This document shows, piece by piece, positions 15,811 through 24,631 of a stretch of DNA of 64,000 nucleotides. The DNA comes from Ruoffia sp044336205. GTDB taxonomy: Bacteria > Bacillota > Bacilli > Lactobacillales > Aerococcaceae. The stretch spans positions 1,860,001 to 1,924,000 of the forward strand of contig CP172318.1 in the NCBI GenBank assembly GCA_044336205.1. The letters run 5' to 3'. Positions within the stretch are counted from its first letter, which is position 1; every line of letters starts with the position of its first letter. The notes beneath the pieces were generated by a model, which was not told the DNA's origin, did not search any database, and saw nothing but the letters and a program-made list of their open reading frames with translations. The translations under genes and the position numbers were made by a program.

Positions 15811-16692
15811 TTAAATTTCTAAGATTTTCTCATATAATTTTTTAAATTCATAGATTGTTAAAGTCTCTGCTCGACGCTTAGGATCAATCTCCGACTCATT
15901 AAAGACTTGTTCAAGCTTATCTAAATCAATGTCATCATTATTATAGTAATTCCGAAGATTATTCCATAATGTTTTTCTCCGTTGCGTGAAAGATAATTGG
16001 ACAAAGTTTTCAAAATCTCGAAAATCTTCAACTTCTACTAAAGGTTTATCTCTTCTAACTAAAGTCAATACAGCTGAATCAACATTTGGTTTAGGAATAA
16101 AGACATTTTTAGGAACAATAAAAGAAACATCGGCAACCATTTTATTCTGGATAGCTATCGTCAACGAATTATAGGCTTTAGTTCCTACTTCTGCAGTCAT
16201 TCTTTCTGCAACTTCTTTTTGCATCATCATAATCAAACGATTAAATGGTAAGTCTGAACTAAGAAGGTGCATTATAATCGGTGTTGTAATGTAATAGGGT
16301 AGGTTAGCAACCACTACTAAGTCGCTGCTATCTTTTAAGAATTGATAAGCTTCATCGTTAAAATTAACTTTTAATATGTCATTATGAATAACCTTTACAT
16401 TTTCGTATTCTGATAGAGTATCTTCAAGTATATTGATAAAGCGTGGATCAATCTCGAAAGCTAATACTTGCTTGGCTGACATCGCTAAAAATTCAGTTAA
16501 CGCACCAATACCAGGTCCAATCTCAATCACTGTTGTTTCTTTAGTAATTTGGGCTGAATCGATCATTTTATCAAGGATTGTAGGTTCAATTAAAAAGTTT
16601 TGTCCTAAACTTTTCTTCATTACGATGTCATGTTGTTTCATAATCTCTGCTGTTCGCGTTGGTGTTGCAATTAACCTTTTAGATGGCTCCAT
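15811..16692 (-). CDS. rsmA: 16S rRNA dimethyladenosine transferase RsmA
   Basis: Dimethylates two adjacent adenosines near the 3' end of 16S rRNA using SAM, in late 30S assembly. Visible are KKSLGQNFL, the SAM-binding EIGPGIGALTE, the catalytic NLPYYITTPI, PKPNVDSAVL and FTQRRKTLWNNL. The product has 293 residues, normal length. The upstream GTG at 16701 is part of the GAAGGTGA ribosome-binding site, so ATG 16692 is the start; it overlaps the rnmV end by 14 bases, indicating translational coupling in the tatD-rnmV-rsmA operon. Confidence 0.97.
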   Translation of the reverse strand: MEPSKRLIATPTRTAEIMKQHDIVMKKSLGQNFLIEPTILDKMIDSAQITKETTVIEIGPGIGALTEFLAMSAKQVLAFEIDPRFINILEDTLSEYENVKVIHNDILKVNFNDEAYQFLKDSSDLVVVANLPYYITTPIIMHLLSSDLPFNRLIMMMQKEVAERMTAEVGTKAYNSLTIAIQNKMVADVSFIVPKNVFIPKPNVDSAVLTLVRRDKPLVEVEDFRDFENFVQLSFTQRRKTLWNNLRNYYNNDDIDLDKLEQVFNESEIDPKRRAETLTIYEFKKLYEKILEI

Positions 16693-17266
16693 TTTTTTCA
16701 CCTTCTTCCAAAGTTTCTTTTAATTCTTCTAGTGTAATACAGTACATAGCTAATCTCTTTTGTAGCTGCTTACCGTTTATATGGCCTAGCTTGTAGTAAT
16801 TCGCAATATAATCTCGTCTTGTGCCCGCTCGCTTTGATCCTATCAATTGCAATGCCATTAATTCTGACGTTGGTATTAACTCCACACTTTCGTCTGCTGG
16901 TGTCATAACTGTTTTTAAAGCATGAATAATGCTTTCTTTGCTCGCATGTTCAATCCCTAAGCTTTGATTAGCTTTGGATGATTGAGCCTCGAATTGTTGG
17001 ATATAGGCATGCTTGACTTTAGGTATAGCTTGCTCGATAATTCGTCGAATTCTCTCACCTGGATAATCAGGATCTGTAAGAACTATCACACCTACTTTAT
17101 TATGAGCATTTTCTATTTGTTCGAGAATTACCTGGTCTATCGCAGATCCATTTGTTTCTATGGTCTTTACCGTGTTGCCAAAAATTTCGATTAAGCGTGT
17201 TGTATCGCCACGGCCTTCAACGACAATGACTTCTTTAGGTACTTGTATTTCTTTCTCTTGGTTCAT
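16679..17266 (-). CDS. rnmV: Ribonuclease M5
   Basis: A Toprim-domain nuclease that makes the final cuts in 5S rRNA maturation. The N-terminus VIVVEGRGDT contains the Toprim Glu, and VIVLTDPDYPGERIR carries the DxD pair; GTRRDYIANYYKLG is a family block near the C-terminus. The start is ATG 17266, with AGAGGA six bases upstream; the in-frame codon at 17287 would overlap tatD. 195 residues. It lies two bases after tatD and overlaps rsmA, a very common Firmicutes arrangement. Confidence 0.95.
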   Translation of the reverse strand: MNQEKEIQVPKEVIVVEGRGDTTRLIEIFGNTVKTIETNGSAIDQVILEQIENAHNKVGVIVLTDPDYPGERIRRIIEQAIPKVKHAYIQQFEAQSSKANQSLGIEHASKESIIHALKTVMTPADESVELIPTSELMALQLIGSKRAGTRRDYIANYYKLGHINGKQLQKRLAMYCITLEELKETLEEGEKNGAI

Positions 17267-17268
17267 AA

Positions 17269-18048
17269 TCAATCCTCTGGGTTCCAATCAAACAACCTAA
17301 AAGCATTTTTAGTTGTTATGTCTGCAATATTATCGAGACTGGTCTCTCTTACTTCAGCTAATACTTCAGCAACATATCTCACGTAAGCTGGTTCATTCCG
17401 TTTACCACGCATGGGTACTGGTGCTAAATAAGGAGCATCTGTTTCAATTAACAATTTATCATCCGGTACTAGTTTGGCTGCTTCTCTGACATCATTTGTT
17501 TTTTTAAATGTTAAAACACCACTAAAACTAATGTGCATACCGAGATCAAGGAATTTCTTCACTTCTTCTGAACTTTCTCCGAATGAATGCATAATCCCTC
17601 CTGCCTCAGGGATTCCTTCTTCTTTCAGTATGTTATAGACATCTTCGGTTGCATCACGGTTATGAATCGTAATAGGTAAGTTCATTTCTTTTGCGATAGC
17701 AATAAGTCTTCTGAATACTTTCCTCTGTTCTTCTTTGGTTGAATCTGGCCAATAGTAGTCAAGCCCAATCTCACCTAACATTTGAACTTTATCTGCAGTT
17801 AGCTTGTGTATAAGCATCAATTCAATATCCTTATTATAGCGGTAGGCTTCTGTAGGATGCCAACCTAATACACTAATAATATTGTTGTAAGCTTGACTTA
17901 ATTTAAGACTCTTATTAATAGTCTTCTCATCGAATCCCACCACAGCCATATAATCGACATGGTGGTTATGGGCTGAAGTAATAATCTCATACTCAATGCC
18001 TTCAAACTGGTCTGCATTCAGATGTGTATGCGTATCAAATAATTTCAA
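17269..18048 (-). CDS. tatD: TatD-family metal-dependent hydrolase (DNase)
   Basis: A TIM-barrel hydrolase with likely 3'-5' DNase activity. Metal ligands are visible in FDTHTHLN near the start, GEIGLDYYW, PITIHNRDA, GGIMHSF and LIETDAPYLAP. The best start is TTG 18048 (LKLFDTHTHLN), because GGAAGGAAC sits nine bases upstream and the family begins M-x-(L/F)-x-D-T-H. Upstream in-frame codons run back into the metG terminator. 259 residues, normal. First gene of the tatD-rnmV-rsmA unit. Confidence 0.93.
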   Translation of the reverse strand: MKLFDTHTHLNADQFEGIEYEIITSAHNHHVDYMAVVGFDEKTINKSLKLSQAYNNIISVLGWHPTEAYRYNKDIELMLIHKLTADKVQMLGEIGLDYYWPDSTKEEQRKVFRRLIAIAKEMNLPITIHNRDATEDVYNILKEEGIPEAGGIMHSFGESSEEVKKFLDLGMHISFSGVLTFKKTNDVREAAKLVPDDKLLIETDAPYLAPVPMRGKRNEPAYVRYVAEVLAEVRETSLDNIADITTKNAFRLFDWNPED

Positions 18049-18080
18049 ACTAAAGTTCCTTCCTTTTATAACATAACAAA

Positions 18081-18130
18081 AAATATAATAAAACCTTAAT
18101 CTCACTTGAATGATGAGATTAAGGTTTTAT
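18081..18130 (-). terminator. Terminator of metG
   Basis: A perfect 17-base stem (18088-18104 with 18114-18130) carrying AACCTTAATCTCA, followed on the minus strand by TATATTTTTTG. tatD starts only 40 bases further on, so its expression depends on read-through or a promoter overlapping the hairpin. Confidence 0.85.
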
Positions 18131-18134
18131 CTAA

Positions 18135-20168
18135 TTAACCAATTAAACTTCCATTCTCTGAATCTGGATCGGCTAATAGTAGTGATAATTTACCTTCTGA
18201 CTCTGTTGATAGAATCATTCCTTGGCTGATATACCCCATCATTTTACGTGGTTTAAGGTTGGCGACAATCGTCACTTTCTTACCGATTAATGATTCTGGT
18301 TCTGGATAATACTTAGCAATTCCTGACAGAATTTGACGGTGACCTTTATCTCCTGCATCTAAGCGGAATCTTAATAATTTATTCGAACCTTCTACTGGAG
18401 CTACATCAATAACTTCAGCTACCTTTAGCTCTGTCTTGATGAAGTCGTTGAATTCAACAGCCTCCGTCTCGTCATAAACTAACTCAACAGATTCTGGATC
18501 CCAATCTTCGTCATCGACTTTTCCAGAAGAATTATTCGATGTGCCACCGCTCATCGCTTCTTGAATGTAGCTAACTTCCTCTTCAACATCTAAACGAGGG
18601 AAAATTGGTACACCTTTCTTAATAACTGTGATTGACCCTTCAATTTGTTTTAGTTCTAACTCACTTAACTTACGATTTATCTCGGATTCCATGCCTAACT
18701 GGTCAAAGATTTGTTTCGGTGAATGTGGCATGAACGGACGCAACAAATGACCAACAATACGAATCGAATCAACTAGATGGTACATCACTGATTGAAGTTG
18801 AGCTATCGTTTCTTCTGCTTTAATTAATGTCCAAGGCATTGTTTCATCGATATACTTGTTAGTGCGAGATACAATAGCCATCACGTTGTTTAACGCTTCA
18901 TGGAAACCAAGATTATCTAAAGCTTTATGATATTTGGTAATTTTTTCTTCTATAAATGCTTCAAGCTCAACATCAAAGTTTGTGCGAACAAAGTCTGCTT
19001 GGTTTGTAGGAATTACACCATCAAAATATTTGTTCATCATCGCAATCGTACGGTTCAATAAATTACCTAAGTCGTTAGCTAATTCAAAGTTAACATGGTT
19101 GACGAAATCTTCAGGAGTAAATACTGTATCGTTTCCTTGACTCATCTCTCTTAACAAGTAATAACGCGTTGCATCCAAACCGTAACGATCAATTAAAACG
19201 TCAGGATAGATAGTGTTTCCTTTGGACTTAGACATCTTACCATCTTTCATAACGATCCAACCATGGGCATAGACTTTCTTAGGCAATGGTATGTCTAGAG
19301 CCATCAATAGTGCCGGCCAATAAATCATATGGAATCTCGAGATATCCTTACCAATGACTTGTACATCCGCTGGCCAATATTTATCAAAGTTTTTCGTATC
19401 TTCTGATCCATAACCTAAAGCTGTAATATAATTAGATAAAGCATCAATCCAGACATAAACAACGTGTTCTGGATTAGACTTGACCGGAACTCCCCAACTG
19501 AATGAAGTTCTTGATACAGCCAAATCTTCTAATCCTGGCTTTATAAAGTTATTAATCATCTCTGTCTTACGGAATGTAGGCTGTAAAAACTCAGGGTGGC
19601 TCTCATAGTATTCCACTAAGCGATCAGCATAATTACTTAACTTAAAGAAGTATGATTCTTCCTTAACAAGTTCAACTTCATGTCCTGAAGGTGCAATACC
19701 ACCAACGGCATTTCCTTCTTCATCTCGATAAACTTCGGTAAGTTGTGTCTCAGTAAAGTATTCTTCGTCACTTACTGAATACCAACCTGTATACTCACCA
19801 AGGTAAATATCGCCTTTTTCAACTAAGCGTTCAAAGATATCTTGTACTGCTTTTTTGTGGTGAGCATCTGTTGTGCGAATAAAATGATCATTAGTAATTT
19901 CTAAAGTTTTCCACAACTCTTTAATTGAATCGGCCATTTGATCCACATATTTTTGTGGTTCTATATCTAATTCTAAAGCTTTTTTTTCAATTTTCTGCCC
20001 ATGTTCGTCAGTTCCTGTTAGAAAAAAGACATCATAATCCATTAAACGTTTGTAACGAGCCATAGCATCAGAAGCCAAAGTTGAATAGGCATTCCCAATG
20101 TGTAATTGTCCGCTTGGGTAATAGATTGGTGTTGTAATATAATATGTTGGTTTTGTTTGTTCGGTCAC
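18135..20168 (-). CDS. metG: Methionyl-tRNA synthetase
   Basis: Charges tRNA-Met; class I synthetase. 677 residues: catalytic core with YYPSGQLHIGNAYS (HIGH motif as HIGN), KMSKSKGN, an anticodon-binding helical domain, a ~50-residue acidic linker, then a C-terminal tRNA-binding (Trbp/EMAP) domain with FIKTELKVAEVIDV. The connective region reads YSVSDEEYFTETQL and has no Cys pairs, so this is the zinc-free form seen in bacilli. GTG start with AGGAGG eight bases upstream. The leader is only about 30 bases, so no T-box or SAM riboswitch controls it. Confidence 0.97.
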   Translation of the reverse strand: MTEQTKPTYYITTPIYYPSGQLHIGNAYSTLASDAMARYKRLMDYDVFFLTGTDEHGQKIEKKALELDIEPQKYVDQMADSIKELWKTLEITNDHFIRTTDAHHKKAVQDIFERLVEKGDIYLGEYTGWYSVSDEEYFTETQLTEVYRDEEGNAVGGIAPSGHEVELVKEESYFFKLSNYADRLVEYYESHPEFLQPTFRKTEMINNFIKPGLEDLAVSRTSFSWGVPVKSNPEHVVYVWIDALSNYITALGYGSEDTKNFDKYWPADVQVIGKDISRFHMIYWPALLMALDIPLPKKVYAHGWIVMKDGKMSKSKGNTIYPDVLIDRYGLDATRYYLLREMSQGNDTVFTPEDFVNHVNFELANDLGNLLNRTIAMMNKYFDGVIPTNQADFVRTNFDVELEAFIEEKITKYHKALDNLGFHEALNNVMAIVSRTNKYIDETMPWTLIKAEETIAQLQSVMYHLVDSIRIVGHLLRPFMPHSPKQIFDQLGMESEINRKLSELELKQIEGSITVIKKGVPIFPRLDVEEEVSYIQEAMSGGTSNNSSGKVDDEDWDPESVELVYDETEAVEFNDFIKTELKVAEVIDVAPVEGSNKLLRFRLDAGDKGHRQILSGIAKYYPEPESLIGKKVTIVANLKPRKMMGYISQGMILSTESEGKLSLLLADPDSENGSLIG

Positions 20169-20203
20169 GAATGAGTGCCTCCTATATAAAATAATTTGAA
20201 CTT

Positions 20204-20236
20204 ATTATACCATAAAGCATATGTCTATGCTTTATG
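20204..20236 (-). promoter_or_regulatory. metG promoter with operator-like dyad
   Basis: On the minus strand an extended -10 (TG-G-TATAAT, core at 20204-20209) is directly preceded by an 11-base perfect inverted repeat, CATAAAGCATA (20211-20221) and TATGCTTTATG (20226-20236), separated by four bases. The dyad covers the -35 position, where no consensus hexamer is present, so a DNA-binding protein could act here. Confidence 0.55.
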
Positions 20237-20338
20237 CATAGCTGATAGATTTTCAATAAAAATAGCCATAAATTTAGAAATCTTAGAATAGGCTTCAAGA
20301 ATACTATCTCAAATTTCTTCCGCTAACTTTTTTGAGCA

Positions 20339-20366
20339 TTAAAAAAGTCGGCCGAAGCCGACTTGA
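20339..20366 (-). terminator. Terminator of the NlpC/P60 gene
   Basis: AAGTCGGC (20345-20352), loop CGAA, GCCGACTT (20357-20364). On the minus strand the stem is followed by six T. Confidence 0.92.
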
Positions 20367-20375
20367 TTATATGCT

Positions 20376-22025
20376 TTAGTTTACTCGTAATGCAAAGCTT
20401 GGCATGAAGTATGAACTTACTGAGTTATATTCTAAAGGTGTTCCTGGTTGTGAAGCATGGATATAATTTCCGTTACCAGTTGCAATTGCTACGTGGTAAG
20501 TAGATCCAGGTGAACCCCAGAAGTATAAGTCTCCTGCTTGAGCTTCTCCAACACTAATCTTTGTTCCAGCGTTTTCTTGAGCACCAGTCCATCCACCTAC
20601 GTCAATACCATAAGTTTGTTGGAATACATATTGTACAAATCCTGAACAGTCAAATCCTGAAGGAGATTTACCACCCCATACATATGGTGTTCCTAAGTGT
20701 TGAGCTGCGTTTGCTAATAATGCATCAACATTTCCTTGAGCAACTTGTGCAGCTGCTTCGGCTTCTGCAGCTGCTTGAGCTGCTGCTTCGGCTTGAGCCT
20801 GAGCTTCTGCCGCCGCTTGAGCTTGAGCTGCCGCTTCGGCTTGACGTGCAACTTCCGCTTCTGCTTGGGCTGCTGCCTCAGCTTGAGCCGCTGCTTCTTC
20901 AGTAGAATTATCAACTACAGGTTCTTCTTCAACTACTTCCCATGTTGGTGTTTCCTCAACGGGTGCTTCTAAGATCGGATACTCAGTTACTACTTCCTCT
21001 TCTGTAAACTCTTCAACTGCTTCCCATGTTGGTGTTTCTTCAACGGGTACTTCCACAATTGGTTCTTCAGTAATTACTTCTTCAGCTGGAGCTTCTACAA
21101 TAGGCTCTTCAACTGTTACTTCTTCGACAACTGTATCTTCTGCTGATTGTTGAGCTGCCGCTTCGGCTTGGGCTTGAGCTTCAACTGCTGCTTGAGCAGC
21201 AATTTCTGCTTCATATTGTGCTTGGGCTGCAGCATCCGCTTGAGCTTGAGCTTCTGCTTGGGCTTGAGCGATTGCTTCTGCCGCCGCTTGAGCCGCTGCT
21301 GCTTGGGCTGCTTGTTCAGCTGCAATACGTTGAGCTTCTTCAAAAGCTGCACGTTCTGCTACTAAAGCATCTCGATGTGATGCTGCTAACGAAATATCGT
21401 TAGTTAATTGATTGTAGATTTCTTCTGAAGCTGCTATTTGAGCTGATAATTCTGATTTTAAAGCTTCTAATTCAGTCATTTTTTGAACTTTTTCAGCTTT
21501 AGTTGCTTCAGTTTCAGCTTTTTTGCTTTCTACCATATCTTTGTCAGCAATTTGTAGGTTTAATAAGTCTTTGTTAGCTGATACCATTTTGTTAATAACG
21601 TCTACACGTCCAACAAAATCACTTACTGATTCTGATGATGCTACATAGTTTAAGTAGTTTGCTGATCCACCACTTACTTGAACAGCACGTGCTTGGTCTG
21701 CTAATAAACCTTCACGTTTACTAATGATATCTTCTAATTGTGTAATTTCTTCTTCTAATTCAGTGATTAATGCATCGTCTGTTGCGACAGCTTCTAGTAC
21801 TGCTGATGCTTCTACTTGAATCGCATCAATCTCAGAATACGCTGTTGCTAATTGAGCATATAATGCTGTTTGTTGAGCATTCAACCCCTCAATCACGACT
21901 TCAGCTTCATTAATTAATGAATTGTAATCTTGAGCCGCTACTACTAATGGTGCTGCAGTAGAACTTAAAGCTAAGGCTGAAGTGAATAAAGTTTTAAATA
22001 AACTCTTAGAAAAAGTTTTCTTCAT
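20376..22025 (-). CDS. Secreted PcsB-like peptidoglycan hydrolase (NlpC/P60)
   Basis: 549 residues. A signal peptide ends near VVAAQ. Residues ~32-230 are a long coiled coil like the PcsB/P60 N-terminal domain. Residues ~230-435 are Ala/Gln/Glu-rich low complexity, split by an acidic Pro/Val/Glu segment containing two near-identical VEETPTWE repeats. The C-terminal NlpC/P60 domain has LGTPYVWGGKSPSGFDCSGF with the catalytic Cys at ~460, His in TYHVAIATG at ~511 and a third His in IHASQPG. It should cleave peptide stems in the wall during division. PcsB-type proteins are activated by FtsEX, which is also encoded in this window (51.3-52.8 kb). Confidence 0.92.
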   Translation of the reverse strand: MKKTFSKSLFKTLFTSALALSSTAAPLVVAAQDYNSLINEAEVVIEGLNAQQTALYAQLATAYSEIDAIQVEASAVLEAVATDDALITELEEEITQLEDIISKREGLLADQARAVQVSGGSANYLNYVASSESVSDFVGRVDVINKMVSANKDLLNLQIADKDMVESKKAETEATKAEKVQKMTELEALKSELSAQIAASEEIYNQLTNDISLAASHRDALVAERAAFEEAQRIAAEQAAQAAAAQAAAEAIAQAQAEAQAQADAAAQAQYEAEIAAQAAVEAQAQAEAAAQQSAEDTVVEEVTVEEPIVEAPAEEVITEEPIVEVPVEETPTWEAVEEFTEEEVVTEYPILEAPVEETPTWEVVEEEPVVDNSTEEAAAQAEAAAQAEAEVARQAEAAAQAQAAAEAQAQAEAAAQAAAEAEAAAQVAQGNVDALLANAAQHLGTPYVWGGKSPSGFDCSGFVQYVFQQTYGIDVGGWTGAQENAGTKISVGEAQAGDLYFWGSPGSTYHVAIATGNGNYIHASQPGTPLEYNSVSSYFMPSFALRVN

Positions 22026-22180
22026 TATGTATTGCTCCTTTTGTTAAAATAAAAAACTTGTATATTATCTATTATTTTTATATTCGTATTATCTTCAAAA
22101 AATCTTCTAAATTAAGACCTGATGAAATAATAACACAGTTAAATGAACAAAAGTTGATTTTCTTTGATTCGTATACAACT

Positions 22181-22197
22181 TGTAACAATTCTGTAAT
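22181..22197 (+). promoter_or_regulatory. WalR-like direct repeat in the NlpC-tyrS intergenic region
   Basis: TGTAAC, five bases, TGTAAT: this fits the published WalR (YycF) consensus TGTWAH-N5-TGTWAH. It lies 156 bases upstream of the hydrolase start, though on the opposite strand, and about 120 bases upstream of the tyrS promoter. Wall hydrolases are typical WalR targets. The rest of the 353-base gap is AT-rich, with no gene seen. Confidence 0.35.
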
Positions 22198-22315
22198 TTA
22201 TTGAGGTAGCTTGAGATTTACACTATTTGAAATAGTTTTTTAAAAATTCATTTCTTTCAATCTTAACATTAAATGATTGTGAATTTACAAGCTACCATTG
22301 TTACAGAAGTGACTG

Positions 22316-22344
22316 TTGATTAAAACATGGTTAAACCCTATAAT
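22316..22344 (+). promoter_or_regulatory. tyrS promoter
   Basis: TTGATT (22316-22321), 17-base spacer, TATAAT (22339-22344). The leader before ATG 22379 is under 30 bases, so there is no room for a tyrosine T-box. Confidence 0.8.
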
Positions 22345-22378
22345 AATACTATCGACTCAAAGATATAAGGAGACCAGA

Positions 22379-23647
22379 ATGAATATAATAGATGATTTAA
22401 TTTGGCGTGGAGCCATAAACCAACAAACAGATGCTGACGGTTTGAAGAAACTTATTGAAGATAAGAAAATCGGCTTATATTGCGGGGTAGATCCTACAGG
22501 GAACTCTATGCACATTGGCCATCTTATTCCGTTTATGATTCTTAAACGATTCCAACTTGCTGGACATAAGCCGATTGCGGTTATAGGTGGAGCAACGGGT
22601 TCTATTGGTGACCCAAGTGGACGCACAAGTGAACGTACACTTCAAACTATGGACGTTGTTAAAGAGAATGCGAATAGCCTTACTCAACAAATGGAAAATC
22701 TCTTTAAAAAAGGTGATGACGACCATAAGAATTTCCGTATTGTTAACAACTATGAATGGTTGAGCCAATTATCACTGTTAGATTTCTTAAGAGATTATGG
22801 TAAACACTTTAACATTAACACAATGTTAGCTAAAGACATCGTTTCTTCAAGATTAGAATCAGGTATATCTTTTACAGAATTTACTTACCAAATCCTTCAA
22901 TCTATTGACTTCCACTACTTATATAAACATTACGATGTTCAATTACAGATTGGTGGAGCGGACCAGTGGGGGAATATTACAGCTGGACTTGACTTTATCC
23001 GTCGAATGGAAGGTTCTGAAGCTGAAGCTTACGGATTAACAATTCCTTTAATGTTGAAGTCAGATGGAACTAAATTTGGTAAATCTGCAGGGAATGCAAT
23101 ATGGCTAGATCCAAAACAAACAACTCCTTATGAGTTCTATCAATTTTGGATTAATCAACGAGATGAAGATGTTCCTAAATTCTTAAAGTACTTTACTTTC
23201 TTAACAAAAGAAGAAATCGAAGAATTAGAAGTTGCGATTGAAGAACGTCCTCACTTACGTGAAGCTCATCGTCGCCTTGCTGAGGAGATTACACGCTTTG
23301 TTCACAGCCAAGAGGCTTTAGAAGAAGCTCAACAAATTACAGAAGCACTCTTTACTGGTGATGTAGCTCAACTATCTGCTAAGCAAATTCAAGATGGATT
23401 CAAAAACATGCCTCAATCAACCATAAAGAATGAAACAAATAATTTGGCAATCTGGTTAGTTGATACCGGTATCGTTGATTCAAGACGTCAATCAAGAGAA
23501 TTTATTACAAATGGTGCCATCTCAATTAATGGTGAAAAAATCGATGATGTTGATTATGAAATCAGCTCCAAAGATGCCATCGAAGGCAAATACATTATTG
23601 TCCGCCGCGGTAAGAAGAGATACCATCTTGTTACATTAGAAGATTAA
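22379..23647 (+). CDS. tyrS: Tyrosyl-tRNA synthetase
   Basis: Charges tRNA-Tyr; class I synthetase, cytoplasmic. 422 residues from ATG 22379, which follows AAGGAG and a promoter; the longer in-frame start at 22316 lies inside the promoter. Motifs: YCGVDPTGNSMHIGHL, QIGGADQWGNI, and KFGKSAG in place of KMSKS, as in other bacterial TyrRS. The C-terminus holds an S4 RNA-binding domain (SRRQSREFITNGAISING). It is a single-gene unit with a hairpin terminator. Confidence 0.97.
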   Translation: MNIIDDLIWRGAINQQTDADGLKKLIEDKKIGLYCGVDPTGNSMHIGHLIPFMILKRFQLAGHKPIAVIGGATGSIGDPSGRTSERTLQTMDVVKENANSLTQQMENLFKKGDDDHKNFRIVNNYEWLSQLSLLDFLRDYGKHFNINTMLAKDIVSSRLESGISFTEFTYQILQSIDFHYLYKHYDVQLQIGGADQWGNITAGLDFIRRMEGSEAEAYGLTIPLMLKSDGTKFGKSAGNAIWLDPKQTTPYEFYQFWINQRDEDVPKFLKYFTFLTKEEIEELEVAIEERPHLREAHRRLAEEITRFVHSQEALEEAQQITEALFTGDVAQLSAKQIQDGFKNMPQSTIKNETNNLAIWLVDTGIVDSRRQSREFITNGAISINGEKIDDVDYEISSKDAIEGKYIIVRRGKKRYHLVTLED

Positions 23648-23649
23648 TC

Positions 23650-23700
23650 AAAAAACATCTGACCGATTAGCTATTAAAAGCTATTCAGTCAGATGTTTTT
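23650..23700 (+). terminator. Terminator of tyrS
   Basis: AAAAACATCTGAC (23651-23663) pairs with GTCAGATGTTTTT (23688-23700); an inner AGCTATT/AGCTATT region forms the loop. It can work for the convergent small gene as well. Confidence 0.85.
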
Positions 23701-23710
23701 AATATTTAAT

Positions 23711-23887
23711 TTATTCGTTCCAATGTTCAGGACTCCAACTCATTCCATCGAGTTTACCTAAATGACTTTCAATGCGTTCCCCTTGTTCTTTATATAATTC
23801 CATTAGAACAGCAAGTAAAGCTTTCGTTGGATAGTCTTTGGCTGAATCGAGCCATTGATTATAAAATTGTTCATATTGATTACTCAT
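23711..23887 (-). CDS. Small conserved-looking protein, 58 residues
   Basis: A short frame from ATG 23887 to TAA 23711, reading MSNQYEQFYNQWLDSAKDYP, then TKALLAVLMELYKEQGERIE, and ending LDGMSWSPEHWNE. Acidic, helix-forming, without membrane segment or Cys. It begins nine bases after the flavodoxin-like gene stops, on the same strand, with a G-rich GGTGGG just before the ATG, and it ends right at the terminator shared with tyrS. That spacing suggests it is translated as the last gene of the unit. I cannot assign a function; a small partner of the upstream oxidoreductase is conceivable. Confidence 0.65.
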   Translation of the reverse strand: MSNQYEQFYNQWLDSAKDYPTKALLAVLMELYKEQGERIESHLGKLDGMSWSPEHWNE

Positions 23888-23896
23888 ATCCCACCA

Positions 23897-24601
23897 TTAC
23901 CACCCATCTGTTAACTCAAATAATTCGGACACCTCATCAGCTTGGTCTTCTAAATCATTTTGCCACAAATTGAAGATAAGTTCTTGTTCAGCAGATAAGT
24001 CTAAATGCTCTTCCAGATCTAATTCATCTAACTTACGAAGTAAATATCCTTGGAATGTTAGATAACTTAAATGAGTTCCCTCTTCTAAATAACAACTATA
24101 CTCATACATTAACTTCATCTTCTCTAATTCGCTCTTGTTAGCGAATTGATGTACCGAAAAAATTGGCAAATACTTCAGCTGGTAGTAGTTGGCAAACGAT
24201 TCGTACGGAGATAACAACTCTGATAGTGTACGTTTCTCACGCCCACCAGCTTGAAAGTGTTCCTCTTTCACTCCTGCTATAACCACTATACCTAATTCTC
24301 TTCCTCTAAACTCATTGAAAAATTGAGGGTTCGTCTGCTTATCTTCAAAAACACTATCCATCCACAACTTTAAGATAGCTGGTGCTTGATACCAATAAAA
24401 ATTGAATTGAAAGAAGATTCGATCAAATTGCTTCAATCGCTCTATCTCCCTCTCCTTATTGAATTTCTTATGTATATTCCATTCAGATTGTAAATCAACA
24501 TATTCCACATCTGTTATATGCTTGCCAGAACTCACTAAAAATTGTTGACTCGATGAAGTAGCAATATCTGGATGAGCAGTATACACAATTGTTCGAACCA
24601 T
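23897..24601 (-). CDS. Flavodoxin-fold NAD(P)H oxidoreductase (Flavodoxin_2 family)
   Basis: 234 residues. TIVYTAHPD near the start, FQFNFYWYQAPAILKLWMDS and the ELLSPYESFANYYQLKYLP block mark the MdaB/KefF-like family of two-electron quinone or FMN reductases, cytoplasmic and FMN- or FAD-bound. The C-terminal 60 residues are acidic and longer than in short members. ATG follows AAAGGAGAT. It lies 30 bases after a sensor kinase gene on the same strand, so it could be a target or passenger of that two-component operon. Substrate unknown. Confidence 0.85.
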   Translation of the reverse strand: MVRTIVYTAHPDIATSSSQQFLVSSGKHITDVEYVDLQSEWNIHKKFNKEREIERLKQFDRIFFQFNFYWYQAPAILKLWMDSVFEDKQTNPQFFNEFRGRELGIVVIAGVKEEHFQAGGREKRTLSELLSPYESFANYYQLKYLPIFSVHQFANKSELEKMKLMYEYSCYLEEGTHLSYLTFQGYLLRKLDELDLEEHLDLSAEQELIFNLWQNDLEDQADEVSELFELTDGW

Positions 24602-24631
24602 ATCTATCTCCTTTGTTAAACACTTGATACA

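Noticed and set aside
20169..20340. Possible SAM riboswitch or T-box for metG
   Set aside because: The extended -10 lies about 35 bases from the start codon; only a DNA-level dyad is present.
20561..21403. Several overlapping open frames on both strands around 20.5-21.4 kb
   Set aside because: They are shadows of the Ala/Gln/Glu-rich repeat region of the NlpC/P60 protein.
22026..22378. Possible T-box leader for tyrS
   Set aside because: The promoter at 22316-22344 leaves fewer than 30 bases of leader, and no T-box sequence or specifier hairpin is seen.
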